Of a stretch of 64,000 bases of DNA, positions 1-10,854 are shown one piece after another. The first letter of the stretch is position 1, and each line of letters starts with the position of its first letter. The notes beneath the pieces were generated by a model. It was not told the DNA's origin and did not search any database. It saw nothing but the letters and a program-made list of their open reading frames with translations. Source of the DNA: Sweltsa coloradensis (Eukaryota; Arthropoda; Insecta; Plecoptera; Chloroperlidae); the NCBI GenBank assembly GCA_024449915.1, contig JAMZAV010002194.1, positions 44,737 to 108,736 of the forward strand. The letters are read 5' to 3'. The position numbers and the translations under genes were made by a program.

Positions 1-165
1 CAAGCGGGAACCCGTGTCAGGCGTATATAACAAGCTACGAGTGCTAGACGCTCGACTAATATTGCACTTAAAAATCGTGTACATATGGTACAATATATTT
101 TATAATACTAGGGCCCTACATATATACAAAAAATCACCATGTAGGGTTTATGCATGAGAGATACA

Positions 166-238
166 GTCGCTAAATAGCCAAACCCACAAGCCCCACTAGT
201 TGAAGCCAATGTCGCTAAATAGCCAAACAAGCCCCACA
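166..238. repeat. Imperfect direct duplication (GTCGCTAAATAGCCAAAC)
   Basis: The 18-base string GTCGCTAAATAGCCAAAC occurs at 166 and again at 211, each followed by a version of AAGCCCCAC. This is a two-copy local duplication with a period of about 45 bases. No function is apparent. Confidence 0.6.
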
Positions 239-560
239 ACAAATTAAAACAATAAAAAAACTACTTTATTTTATCCAAAATTGAAAAACAATCAAACAAA
301 AATTCACTGTCACTCAATGTCAAACAGCTGTTGAGAAAAACAATTACCAACCTTAGAAGAGTGCGCCGGTCTAGCTCAAGTCAGTAGTCTTGCCAACTGC
401 TGAAGTTTAATTTAAGAAAACTGAAATAAAATATTGAGTGGGACAGACAGACAACGAAAGGTTAACACAAATTAACAAAACCAGTTTCAAAATACAATTA
501 TAATGAATCAAATCAAGTTATGTTACATTTACAATTACAAAAACATGTTATCAAATTCTC

Positions 561-634
561 AAAAGTTCCCAATAATAAAAGTTCTCAATAATAAAAAGTT
601 CTCAATAATAAAAAGTTCTCAGTAATAAAAAGTT
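561..634. repeat. 17-bp tandem repeat AGTTCTCAATAATAAAA
   Basis: About four copies of a 17-base unit (AGTTCTCAATAATAAAA with small variants) lie head to tail. It is a short minisatellite with no coding potential. Confidence 0.75.
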
Positions 635-724
635 AGCCAGCCATTTTATAAAAGTTTGTTCGTAGATAGCAAGTTTGTTTTACCGTGTTATCGCGATTCG
701 TAGATTTGTAGATATTGACCAGGA

Positions 725-850
725 CCAGGGGTCAAGTTCTCGCCCAAGTTCCAAGTTCCAAATTCTCGCCCAAGTTCCAAGTTCCAAGCTCCAAAATCCA
801 AACGATCGAAGAAAATCTCCAAGTCCAAGACGTTCCAAGTTCCAGACGTT
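725..850. repeat. Degenerate CCAAGTTC minisatellite
   Basis: The block is built from repeated CAAGTTCC and CCAAGTTCTCGCC words. The open frames on both strands (SSKFQ / NLELG-type peptides) are translations of this repeat, not evidence of a gene. Confidence 0.6.
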
Positions 851-1700
851 CCCTTGTATCCTGGTTGATCTGCTCCAACCCGGACGTGAAGTCTCCTCGA
901 GAGACCAAGTAAGTGTGTTTCTGAAGAATCCTTCTTCTCTGCTTGCGTTCGTTTCGACTGAAGATTTTGTGACGTAGTCACGGAAATTGAGTGTTGTAAT
1001 TGGCTTAGTCTATTACGCCCTGGTGATTAGGCAGAAGTGGGGGTATGTTTTCGGTCCCACGGTTCTAAAAACGTGACGTAGTTGCATGATGAAACTCAGA
1101 TAGTTTATTGATACCAACCATTCAAAAGATGCATAGCAATCACACACAAGTCACCCGGGACTGTCATTCCGTCGGGAGATTTATGCACGCACGTGCAAGT
1201 TGTGTTGCGCAAATGTTGATGAAAGTAATGTTTCCACACTCCACAAGCTATGTGTGACGTCACTGAATGACCAGAGTTCGGGTGCTCTTGCCGATAATGT
1301 AGCGCAGTGAACGAGAAAACATTCCAATCTCACAGATAAGATTATGACTGACATGTTTATTTGATTCCTGCACACAGAGTACACGGACATCGATTACGTA
1401 ATCACCGCAGCTGGCCATGGCCATGACGACGCGGATACGAAGCACAAACACTAGTCATTATTTATTACGCGTGGCTGATAAATTGTCATAACACAATAAA
1501 ATGAAATATTATTGGCTGAAATAGTTCATATAATTATTTAAATGTAATTAATTATTCAAAATAATTATACAATTTGAAAGGCGGGAACAAATTAATATTT
1601 AAATATCTTTGAAATTGTCTCATATCAGACCAAAAGGTTACAATACAATGCAGACATCAACGAGAAATTCTTGTTAGCACTAATTTTGTGTCACTGAATG

Positions 1701-1725
1701 ATAAGATAAGATAAGATAAGATAAG
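1701..1725. repeat. (ATAAG)5 LINE 3' tail
   Basis: Five perfect ATAAG units sit exactly where the 3' end of the minus-strand LINE should be. They read CTTAT-type on the element strand. I interpret them as the element's own tail, not an independent microsatellite. Confidence 0.8.
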
Positions 1726-2231
1726 TTTATTCTTCATATAAGACAATTTTTTTACAAATTAATCTAATCTCTAAGGAGATGTGCGAAGAGTTATGTACCT
1801 AAACCATCCAAACACAGTTGAATTGTAGGCCTAGGTACATTTAAAGTTGAGTAAGGAGACAAGTAGGCTAAGTCAGATAGCACCTCATGTGACAAGCAAT
1901 AAATAAAAAGAAATAGTAAAATCTTAATAATAAAAACTAAAATTTACGTATAGTGCTACACTTTTAAGGAATTGTATAATAGGGTGCCTTATAGAGTAAA
2001 CATGTTTGCAGGCTTATGCCTAGCTGTAGGAATATAATACAATACATAAGATATTACACTAACATAACATGCTAATAGGAAAAGAGTCAATATCAATAAT
2101 AACTTATAATATACGAAACATGTAACATAATTATTTAAGATGAGGAAGTATACCCAGTAGAATTTAAGAATGTGGTGATCAAAGGTGATCACTGTTTGCA
2201 ATAGCATAATAAAACAACAAACAACAACAAT

Positions 2232-5128
2232 TTAACATGAAATGCTAAGGAACTTTTCTTTGTACTCCTGAACAGAATAAAAAGATTCACTTATTAACAT
2301 ATTTTTTAACCTAAGTTTAAATAATGATACACTAGTGGATTCTTTAATCTCACACGGTAGAGCATTGTAAAGTAAGGTTCCCTGGTAAACTGGACTCTTT
2401 TGGCATTGAACCGAAGTTTGTCTATGAATTCGGAGGAAGTTTTTTTGACGCGTGTTATGCGAGTGTGTGTCCTTGTTTGTTTCCAGTTCATTGATGTTAG
2501 TCTTTATAAATGTCAAAAGTTGCAAGATATATAAACAAGGCATAGTTAAGATTTTTAGATTTTTAAAATGATTTTTACAGGATTCTAAGCGATTAAGATG
2601 AAGCATGTTCCTGATAGCTCTTTTCTGTAATATGAAGACAGACTGCCAGAGTGAAGAGTTTCCCCAGAAAATTATGCCGTAACTAATTTTTGAGTGAAAC
2701 ATTCCATAATATTGAGTAATTAAGGTCCTTATGCTAGCAATTTTAGACATAATTTTAATTGCAAAACAGCAACTTGAGAGTTTATTGCATAATGCAATGA
2801 TGTGGTTTGACCAATCACATCTAGATTTTGCTCAAGTACTACATTCTGCACATTTACAACTATTTGTTGAGGGGCCGAGTGCTTATTCTTAAAATAAATT
2901 ACTTTTGTTTTGTTTGGGTTTAATGACAAAAAGTTTGCATCGAACCAGTTACTTATCTCTGCTATTACTAAATTAGCCTTATTCAGCAATTCAGTTAGAT
3001 CAGAATTTGTAAGTAGCACATTAGAATCGTCAGCAAACAGAGTTAACAGATCAGCAGCAATGTTACCTGGCATATCATTAATATAAATAAGGAAGAGAAT
3101 CGGTCCAAGAATAGATCCTTGAGGGACCCCTAACTTGACTTCCCCCCATTCGGAGTAATAATTTCTCTCATTATTATGGAACCGGGTGTTTGATTATTAT
3201 TATTATTATTCTCATCAAATTGTTTAACGCAGGTTTTCTGTTTCCTGTTAGTTAGGTAAGATTGGAACCAATCATAAGCTATACCTCGAATGCCGTAGTG
3301 TTCTAGCTTTTTAAGTAAAATTGTGTGATTAACACTGTCGAAGGCTTTGCTCAGGTCACAGAAAATGCCTAACACATTCTCCTTCTTGTTGAGTGTTCTG
3401 TAAATAAATTTCAGTAAAATTAGTTATCGCTGAAATTGTCGATCTGTTTTTGCGAAATCCATGTTGATTGGGGGGGGAGAGTATGCTATTTTCATTAAAA
3501 AAACTCAATAACCTATTTAGCATAACTCGTTCCAAGATTTTAGAAAACGCTGGTAAGAGTGAAATAGGTCTGTAGTTATCGGGTAAATTTTTTGCTCCTT
3601 TTTTGAACAATGGAATCACTTTAGAACATTTAAATTCATCTGGAAAAATCCCAGTTTCCAGCGAAGCGTTGAATAATTCAACGAGGGGGTCAGCAAGATA
3701 GTTAGCATATTTCTTTAATATAAAGTTAGGGATTTCGTCTAGCCCGGATGAAGTTTTGTTACCTGCTTGTTTCAGAAGGGACAGCATTTCTGGTTTTGTG
3801 ACTGGATAAAGGAAAATTGAGTTGTCTACATGAGCACTAGCATTGTTTAGTAATTTGATTGATTCTGTGTCATTTGAAAATTTTTTGGGCACATTTGAAG
3901 AAGCAGCAGTGAGGAAGAATTTATTAAATATATTGGCAACGGCTTCAGGATTATTTGTTACATTACCCTCATAGTCGAGTTCAACCTTGGTGGACTGTGA
4001 CGAATTTGTCTTCCTCCCAAGTTCCTTGTTAATTAAGTTCCAGGTGGTTTTTGCAACATTTTCTGAGTTGTTAATTTGAGATTGGATATTATTTTTTTTA
4101 GCTGTCATAACAACTCTCTTGAATATGCGTTTATACCTTACAACATAGTTGTGTAGCACTTCACTACCAGTCTCATTTGCTAGTTGAATAAGAAACCGCT
4201 TGTTTTTACTTGAAACTCTTATACCATTTGTTATCCAAGACTTTTTTGGTGGCAGACATTTCTTGGTTGTTATGGGGAATGCCTTGTCGAAAAGGTTTTG
4301 GAAGGTAGAGATGAATTGTTTGAACTTGTCAGCTGTACTTTTAGCATCCCGACAGGCAGTCCAATTTTCTTGTTGAAGGAATGTTTCAAAAACATCCAAA
4401 CGATTTTTTGTTAAAAATCGTTTGGTAATTGTACGCCTAGGTTGCCTCCCTGGCCGAGAAATTTGTAAAGTATTATAGTCAATAGCAATACATTGCGCTA
4501 GATGATCCGAGAGACCCGACTCAAAAACTTTAGTTGAAAAATTTGTTGGCTGAATGTTTGTACCGATATTGTCTAGACAGGATTGGTAATTTAAGTTTAA
4601 TCTGCTCAAGCGAGTAGGTTCCTCAATGGAAAGACACACTCCGTAACTTTTGAAAAGAGTTTCCAGTGACACCTTATCCCTACAATTACCCATCATATTG
4701 ATATTAAAGTCACCACATATGGTTAAAACATGTTTGCCATTTGTTGCAATGACCAGTAAACTTTCTAAACAACTAAAAAATAATTCTAATGTTCTTCTTA
4801 AGACACTAGGGGGTCTGTAAATACATACAATTAGCATATTTATATCAGCGATTTCTACTGCACAGCATTCAAAAACGTTTTCTACACTCAGGTTGTTAAT
4901 GTCATGTCTGTTTACAAAAGCTAGGCCTAAGTCACTTTTTATAAAAATACAGCTACCCCCATAGCACCTGTTACTTCCTACCTCATCCCTGCAAAAGGAA
5001 GAGGCAAGCACATAGTTGTTAATAGTTACATGAGATATTTCAGATGTAGAACGCCAGTGTTCGGAGAAACAGAACACGTCAATTTCAAGATCTTTGTCCG
5101 TCACTTCCAGTAATTTTCTTTTGTACAA
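2232..5128 (-). pseudogene. LINE ORF2: endonuclease plus reverse transcriptase, frameshifted
   Basis: The first open block (5128-3356, 590 residues) begins in an exonuclease-endonuclease-phosphatase domain, with the SEHW, CGDFNIN and SDH motifs expected of AP-like LINE endonucleases. It then enters the RT fingers (KGAKNLPDNYRPISLLP; GFRKNRST). The frame breaks near 3360. The next block (3375-3130) carries [11 protein letters not shown]. After it, GVPQGSILGP and the catalytic FADD (in 3073-2729) follow in a further frame, and the C-terminal part runs to 2232. A run of Asn codons at about 3194-3212 comes from an (AAT)n stretch inside the RT region. All core RT motifs are present but not in one frame, so it is a recently decayed copy. 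Confidence 0.9.
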
Positions 5129-5194
5129 TGACAGGGATTGGATGTTTTGGTGGTATACGTTAAATTCACGTTTTGACTCTTCGCACCTCCTGTC

Positions 5195-6370
5195 CTAGTA
5201 GGTGCGGCCAGCGATAGGTGAGTATTTCTTTGTAGGAATTGAAATCCGCTTGGAAGCGGTACGACTCTCGACAGACCCCCCGTTCGACACTGCAGGCACG
5301 TTCAGCTTTCCTTTAGGTATAGTACCGGTATATAGAGTAGGACTAGGAGCACTCGCTGATGACATATTCGCTTTTCCTTTATGGATAGTAGGCCTACCTC
5401 TGGGCCTAGGAACAGACAAAGGATGGCTTGATGCTGCAGGCGAAGACGGTGGCATTCTGTGCGACGTACCTGTGGTCCTTTCAAATTCAGTTGGACGAGG
5501 TAGGCCTAGGCCTATAGGTTTACTGGACGGTGTCGGAGTAGGAGATGTGAGACTAGGCTTAGATGTGTGATCGATGGGATTGTGTTGTATAGAGGACACG
5601 GTGGATATCTGAGGTAGCGTGGCCGTGACATCAACTACTGAGGGTTCTACGGTAGAATTCACGTCTTGTAGGCCAGAAGTCCTGAGGGAATTTTTTTGTT
5701 CCAGTTCAGAGAGCCTGGCAACAGACCAGACTTCGCCGTCAATCAAAAGCTTGTTAAAGTTTAGGAAAGCTCGGTGACCTTGGTTTCTAGCGGCTATTAG
5801 ATGTTTTTTCAGGAACTCCCTTTCATTTTTAACTCTATCGGAGAAGTCTTCGGAGACTGCGAGACCAGTTCCTCGCAAATCTTTGGACCATTTTAGTATA
5901 TTCTGTTTGTCTTTGAATTTGTTGAGTTTAAGAACAATGGGCCGCTTTGTATTAGGCCTAGCAAGGCCTACCCGATGCGCCCTTTCGACGTCACGAGCCT
6001 CAAGTCGATAGCCTAAGTACTCATGAAGATTTTTACACACTATTGACTCACAGTCTTTCCAGGATTCACGAGCACATTCAGGAACTCCATACATTATTAT
6101 ATTGTTCCTTCGGGACTGGTTCTCGAGGTAGTCCAGTTTGTTCTCAAGAAAGCCTACTCTTTTCGTGAGATCGCTGTTAGCGGCCTCAAGAATTTTGTGG
6201 TCTTTCTTGAGAACTGCAGTGTAGTTCTCGAGAAACTCCAGCCTGGCCTCGATGGTAGATTTAATGGCTTCTAGATTCTTGTTAGTAGAGGATAGGTCGT
6301 TGGAGATAATTTTGACTGCTGTGTTTGTTTCCTTGACAAGGCTAGCCATTTCCTTCAAATCGACATCCAT
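5195..6370 (-). CDS. LINE ORF1 protein (coiled coil plus L1-ORF1-like RNA-binding domain)
   Basis: This 391-residue frame starts at MDVDLKEMASL and opens with a heptad-rich coiled coil (roughly residues 1-85). A region follows with NNIIMYGVPE, then VERAHRVG and RPIVLKLNKFKDK. That is the pattern of the L1 ORF1p/transposase-22-type RRM and C-terminal domain, which chaperones element RNA. The last 140 residues are Ser/Thr/Pro-rich and basic (GRPTIHKGKANM, SKRISIPTKKYS) and resemble a disordered nucleic-acid-binding tail. It ends 66 bases upstream of the ORF2 block, the normal LINE order. The frame is intact. The family is recognised by pattern, not by alignment. Confidence 0.85.
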   Translation of the reverse strand: MDVDLKEMASLVKETNTAVKIISNDLSSTNKNLEAIKSTIEARLEFLENYTAVLKKDHKILEAANSDLTKRVGFLENKLDYLENQSRRNNIIMYGVPECARESWKDCESIVCKNLHEYLGYRLEARDVERAHRVGLARPNTKRPIVLKLNKFKDKQNILKWSKDLRGTGLAVSEDFSDRVKNEREFLKKHLIAARNQGHRAFLNFNKLLIDGEVWSVARLSELEQKNSLRTSGLQDVNSTVEPSVVDVTATLPQISTVSSIQHNPIDHTSKPSLTSPTPTPSSKPIGLGLPRPTEFERTTGTSHRMPPSSPAASSHPLSVPRPRGRPTIHKGKANMSSASAPSPTLYTGTIPKGKLNVPAVSNGGSVESRTASKRISIPTKKYSPIAGRTY

Positions 6371-6540
6371 TTCTTCGCCGTTTAAATCGATGTATGGACT
6401 AAACCTGTGGGGATGCGGACACGTGGTGTGCCTGTATAGAAGTGAGGTTAAGGCTGGTCAAATCTTGTTTCACAGGTATTACGTAGGGCTCGTTTGGTTT
6501 TCGCCGTTAAAATGTAGGCTAATGTATCAATCACTGTTTT

Positions 6541-8134
6541 AAAAATTGGGATTGGTGCGAAAAGTATTTGTGTGTGATTTAAATTAGTGATATTTTAACT
6601 TTTGTATGCACAACTGAGCACAACTGACTTACCCACCGCCCACATTTTGTGCACCCATAGACAAATATTATTTGTGCATAGCCTGAATAAATTTCATTAT
6701 TTATGTACCAGTACCGGTACCCTATGGCTATCTAAGATTCACTCTAGATAATTCACCATTCATAGAAATCACTATGTTGTCAGTTTAATCTAATATTGGT
6801 ATGTAGGCCTACATTTCAACGTAGCAAACGGATTTTTAGCCGATGTTTGTCGTCACTGTCAGTCTAGGTGGGATATGTGTGAAAGTGTCATCTTTGGGAA
6901 ATGTTGCCTCGGCCAACGTACGCATACTCTTTCAGACACTTAAGCTTCCCAACATTGTCTCCATACCTGGAAATAAATAAATGCACTCTTAAGATAACTT
7001 TGGTCTCAGCCTACTGGTATGTTATGTTACATTCTCTGATAATACCATAGATTATAAAATAATAAGTCATTGAAATTTACCTTAGTACATTAGGATTTGT
7101 GTTTGCACCAGAAGCACCCCGTTGTTTTGAAAATTCCATTTCAAGTGGATCTTGATTAAATTTATTCGTGAGAATAAATGGCGCGCCTTCAGAAAGCATG
7201 AACTTGATGATGGCAGTCACGGATCGAACTGTAGAAAAATAGAAAAAGGCAATTAAATTTAATTGATAATTTGCCTATATAAAAGGTAAGAACTAGATAA
7301 CGATACCTAGATCTTACCTACTACTATAATCAGTAGTGAAAATACCGTTATTGCGATTGTTGTTAGGTAGAGTGTAGTATACGGAGAATAATAAGTATTC
7401 AAGTTGTGATGGGCTACTATGTTTCTTTGCTGTAATAAAACAGTAACATCCAATATAAAATGTTGTGCATATTTAATTATGTGTGGTATTTACTGGTAGG
7501 GTAAAGCCACAGTATAAACATCTCAATCAGTATCGTAACTTCAATGGTCGGCTGTGGAGGCGATGGTAGTCGACGGCGGCGACAGTGCTGTTACGTAGTG
7601 GCACGCGTGAGAAATTACGTAGACTCACCAACCACACCGTCGATAAAAGCAGCGCGCCTTATGATGCCCGTAACAGCTCGTAACTGTTAGCAAAGTCTAC
7701 TAGATACTTATGCAGGTACAGCATCGCATAAGTATCTAGTGGACCTTGACTGTTCGCGCTCCTAGCAGCCAGGGTGAGAAGTTATGGCTAACTGTCTTTT
7801 GTTTCTTCAGTAGCTTTTCACGGCGAGTTACGATACTGATGAGATGTTTATACTGTGGTATAGCCTAATGTATGGCACATGGTTGTATTTTGACATTCTT
7901 ATGATTATCCCTAAGCAAAGTAGGCCTAGGCCTACATGATTATGAATTAAGCTAAACAATTCCACAACAATATTATTCTATTGTGGCAAACACTAGAATT
8001 GAGATTATCAGGCCTGGGCCTCCACCCACATATTGAATTGTTGAGGACCACCTGTAAGCTACATGTCAAAATCTTGAAACTATTACTTGGGCCTATTAAC
8101 AGACTAAATATAGGCCTATAATTTACCAGTAGGC
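6541..8134. other. Intergenic stretch; one strong hairpin
   Basis: No supported gene was found between the LINE and the P-like transposase. TAGGCCTA-type palindromes occur in it. The only distinct structure is a 15-bp perfect hairpin at 7699-7740, listed separately. Confidence 0.5.
7699..7740. repeat. 15-bp perfect inverted repeat (hairpin)
   Basis: ACTAGATACTTATGC at 7699-7713 is the exact reverse complement of 7726-7740, with a 12-base spacer between. There is no U-rich tract and no flanking duplication. It could be a transposon end, a transcribed hairpin, or a chance remnant of a foldback repeat. Confidence 0.7.
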
Positions 8135-10406
8135 CTACCTGTTATGAGTAAACCGTCCATGGTCTCTTGGCTCAGCATCATCTTTTTTTTTGTCTTGTGC
8201 CGAGAAGTTTCCTGGTAGCATTTGAACTTCCCTCTTCCACTCGTCAAGGTAACCGAGAAATGTGTCATTCAGCCACACGAGACGCTCATCATCGGGACAG
8301 GTATATGCGTTTAGATTTGGGTTCCTTTTCAGCATACCCTCTTTCAAATGCCTGGTGTTCATTACGTCAAAAAATTTATTGAAGATTTCAATAAATTTTA
8401 CTGTTTCACTTACTTCATCCCCACAAAGTTTTTTCATGGCAGTAGCCATCCTCTGTGAAAGAACTTGGACTGCCAACTTCACTTTCATGAGTGAAGTTGG
8501 AGTCAAGTAGAGATGATCATTTGTTATATGGTGAAGTATCCGGAATGAAGAAGATAAATCCTCTTTGTACGCTCGAATGAAATGGTACCATTCAATTGTA
8601 TGGTTATTTTTCCGTAGTTATCGCGACTTTTTGTGTGACCCACTATTAGATACACAATTTCTTGCAGTTTTTTGTAAATGTGGTACATCGCAGACAAAGT
8701 ATATCGATCTTTCAGGTGCATAAGGGTTTTGGGTGTACCAGTTTGCCTCATTCCCTCCTGATGACATTTAATACAGAGCCCTGTTTGCTGCTGCACCGTC
8801 TGACACTAATGCCAACACACGAATGTTTTCTCCTTCCAGGCGTTCCACGGCTTTCCCAAATAATTGGGAATAAATTGTGCGCTTTGAGGGTTTTCGTTGG
8901 AAAATAGGCATATGTCGTTTCCACATTTGACGATATTCCTCGAACCATTAGCTGAAGAATATGGCTAGCCAATGTTTCTTCAGTCTTTCGGAGACCATTG
9001 GCTTCGTCACTGATATCTTGTAACAGTTGATGAACATCACTCAACTGGACGAAACCAACAATTTCCCCGGTGGAGCCTTTGTAGACAAGATCTTCTTGTA
9101 TTTTAACTTCGTCGTAGATTAGGGCACAGTATCGTCGGTGGCTTTCACTGCCTGCATCTTGAAATTCTTGTTTAATCGTTGCCAAAACCTCGTCATGAAA
9201 CCCTGGCTTCACATGAGTCAGACTCTGTAGCTGAAATAAGCGTTTCTCCGATGGCAGGGTTATCACTTTACGTAGGGCTGTGTATGTGGAACATGACTTG
9301 GCTTTCAGGTATAAGCACCATTTAATAATAAGTGGATGCCACCTATGGCCATATTTGGACTTCACTTTAGCAGCTTTGACTTGTTCTTTAAAAAAGAGTT
9401 TGGCCAAATCAGAGCTGGTGGACCTGTCTTTCTGCAGTATATGTAGGAAATCGGCATTATCTTGTGAGGCCAGCTTGACACCGTTGTGAATTGTAGCTTT
9501 CATCCTTTTCTGCAACCGTGTTGTTTTTCTTTTTTCTAGTACAAGCTTATAGTGTGTTTGCCGAAGTTTTTTCTGGGCATCCGATTGTGATAAAAGAAAT
9601 ATTCTCCGCTTCTTAACATTGGAAGTTCCTTGACGAATCTTCTCAGTTTGGAGTTTTTTTCCCATTCGAAGGCAGTGCGAGCAAATATGATTTTGATCCA
9701 GTAAGCAGCAATGTACTGATCTTAGGCTGTTGCTTACTGGATCATACTTGAATGTTCTACGTTTGTGATTGGCACAATCTTTAAATTTTGATAAAAGGTT
9801 TGAATTGGTGCATGATTCACACACAAACCAGTTTTCAAATACATCTTTCAAAAACACAATGTAATTAAAACCAGCAACCCATTTCTTTGGGTATTTGTTC
9901 CATACAGGATGGTCGCTGGTTATTACACGATTGTATACTAGTATACTAATTTTCAACTCACTATCGATGGTACAGGTTTATTCCACTACATGGTCTTGCA
10001 ATGACCTAACCTCAACCAGGTCATTGCGAAAGGTCACTGTCAGATTATTTTTTAAAAACAAGCAAGCAAGTTCGAACAATGTAGGCCTATCAGTAGGAAT
10101 GTCGCCGGATGGTGTAGGCTTAAGATATGCATATCCATGATCAAAGATAGGGCTAGGCGTAGCTGAAAGATTGTTGGATTGTTGGTCTCCGTCTATTTCA
10201 TCATTGTCTGTGACACTGGTTACGGTATGCTGTTCGAAAGGAACTAAGCCTTCACCTGAAGTTTTTCTCCGTTTCCGGGGAGGGGCTATTGGGATTTTGC
10301 TACGGTCTTTGGGTTCCGATCTTGTCCTTTTCCCTTGCTGTGGAAAAAACATTTTGTTCGCGCCAGTATTAGCCCACTCTTGTTTCACGTAGTATTTAGT
10401 TTTCAC
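8135..10406 (-). pseudogene. P-element/THAP9-like transposase, degenerate
   Basis: The frame from 10406 encodes a basic, Lys/Arg/Pro-rich N-terminus. A single in-frame TAA at about 9975 interrupts it, and it resumes in the same frame to about 8870. That block has Cys pairs (CESC, CSHC), a Lys-rich helix, then the RNase H-like start YDEVKIQEDLVYKGSTGEIVGF, matching the P/THAP9 DEM-type motif. Near 8870 a one-base shift moves the coding to another frame. There VSDGAAANR and a CDVPHLQKTARNC motif follow, which are P-family catalytic-region signatures. The C-terminal part (8506-8135: FIEIFNKFFDVMNTR) matches the THAP9 tail. No THAP zinc finger is visible at the N-terminus. With at least two stops and one shift it is a pseudogene, unless some breaks are introns. 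Confidence 0.75.
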
Positions 10407-10854
10407 TCCCCTCGTACCCCTCTTTCTTATCTTATCTCTGATTTTAAACCTGACCTAGACAGGTCGTTGGCTCGTCTCTATTGCATTCGAACTGCCATAG
10501 CGTTCAGACCTCAGTACGGCTGTCTGTTCTAGACAGTGCATTCGCATATTTCATAGTTGCCTCGAGAGCAACAGCCAACAAGTATTCTTCGTGGTTACTA
10601 TATGACAATTTCTTAACACACACAGTTCACAGTGCTTTCAAGTGATATTTAATTTCTATTTTCGTGTGCATTACGTATGTTGTTGTTGTATCATCATTTA
10701 CTACTTTCATCACTATCGATCCCCCTTCTATCTATCATCTCACTAGGCTAGCCTATCATTTTTCACTCTTCATCACCTACTTCGACACCTCGCTCAAACG
10801 GCAAGTTCGCCGTCTCCACAAGCCTACTGTCTTGAAGCCAAGGTAAGCTCGATT

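Larger units (their letters stand above)
1..1698. other. Non-coding stretch with small tandem repeats
   Basis: No open frame here resembles a known protein. The stretch is AT-rich and holds only short tandem repeats, annotated separately at 166-238, 561-634 and 725-850. The short open frames at 675-981 run through the CCAAGTT-type repeat and are low complexity on both strands, so I do not call them genes. Confidence 0.5.
1699..6540 (-). mobile_element. LINE (CR1/jockey-like), near full length, minus strand
   Basis: A non-LTR retrotransposon runs right to left. It has a short 5' leader (about 6540-6371), ORF1 (6370-5195), an endonuclease/RT ORF2 (5128-2232) and a 3' UTR ending in a pentanucleotide tail read as ATAAG x5 on the plus strand (1701-1725). 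On the element's strand, GAATAAAC lies just inside the tail. Microsatellite-like tails in place of long poly(A) are known for CR1/L2/jockey-group LINEs. The 5' boundary is approximate because no target-site duplication was found. ORF2 has at least one frameshift, so the copy is inactive as read. Confidence 0.85.

Noticed and set aside
675..981. Overlapping open frames on both strands near 0.7-1.0 kb
   Set aside because: Generated by the CCAAGTTC minisatellite; no homology pattern.
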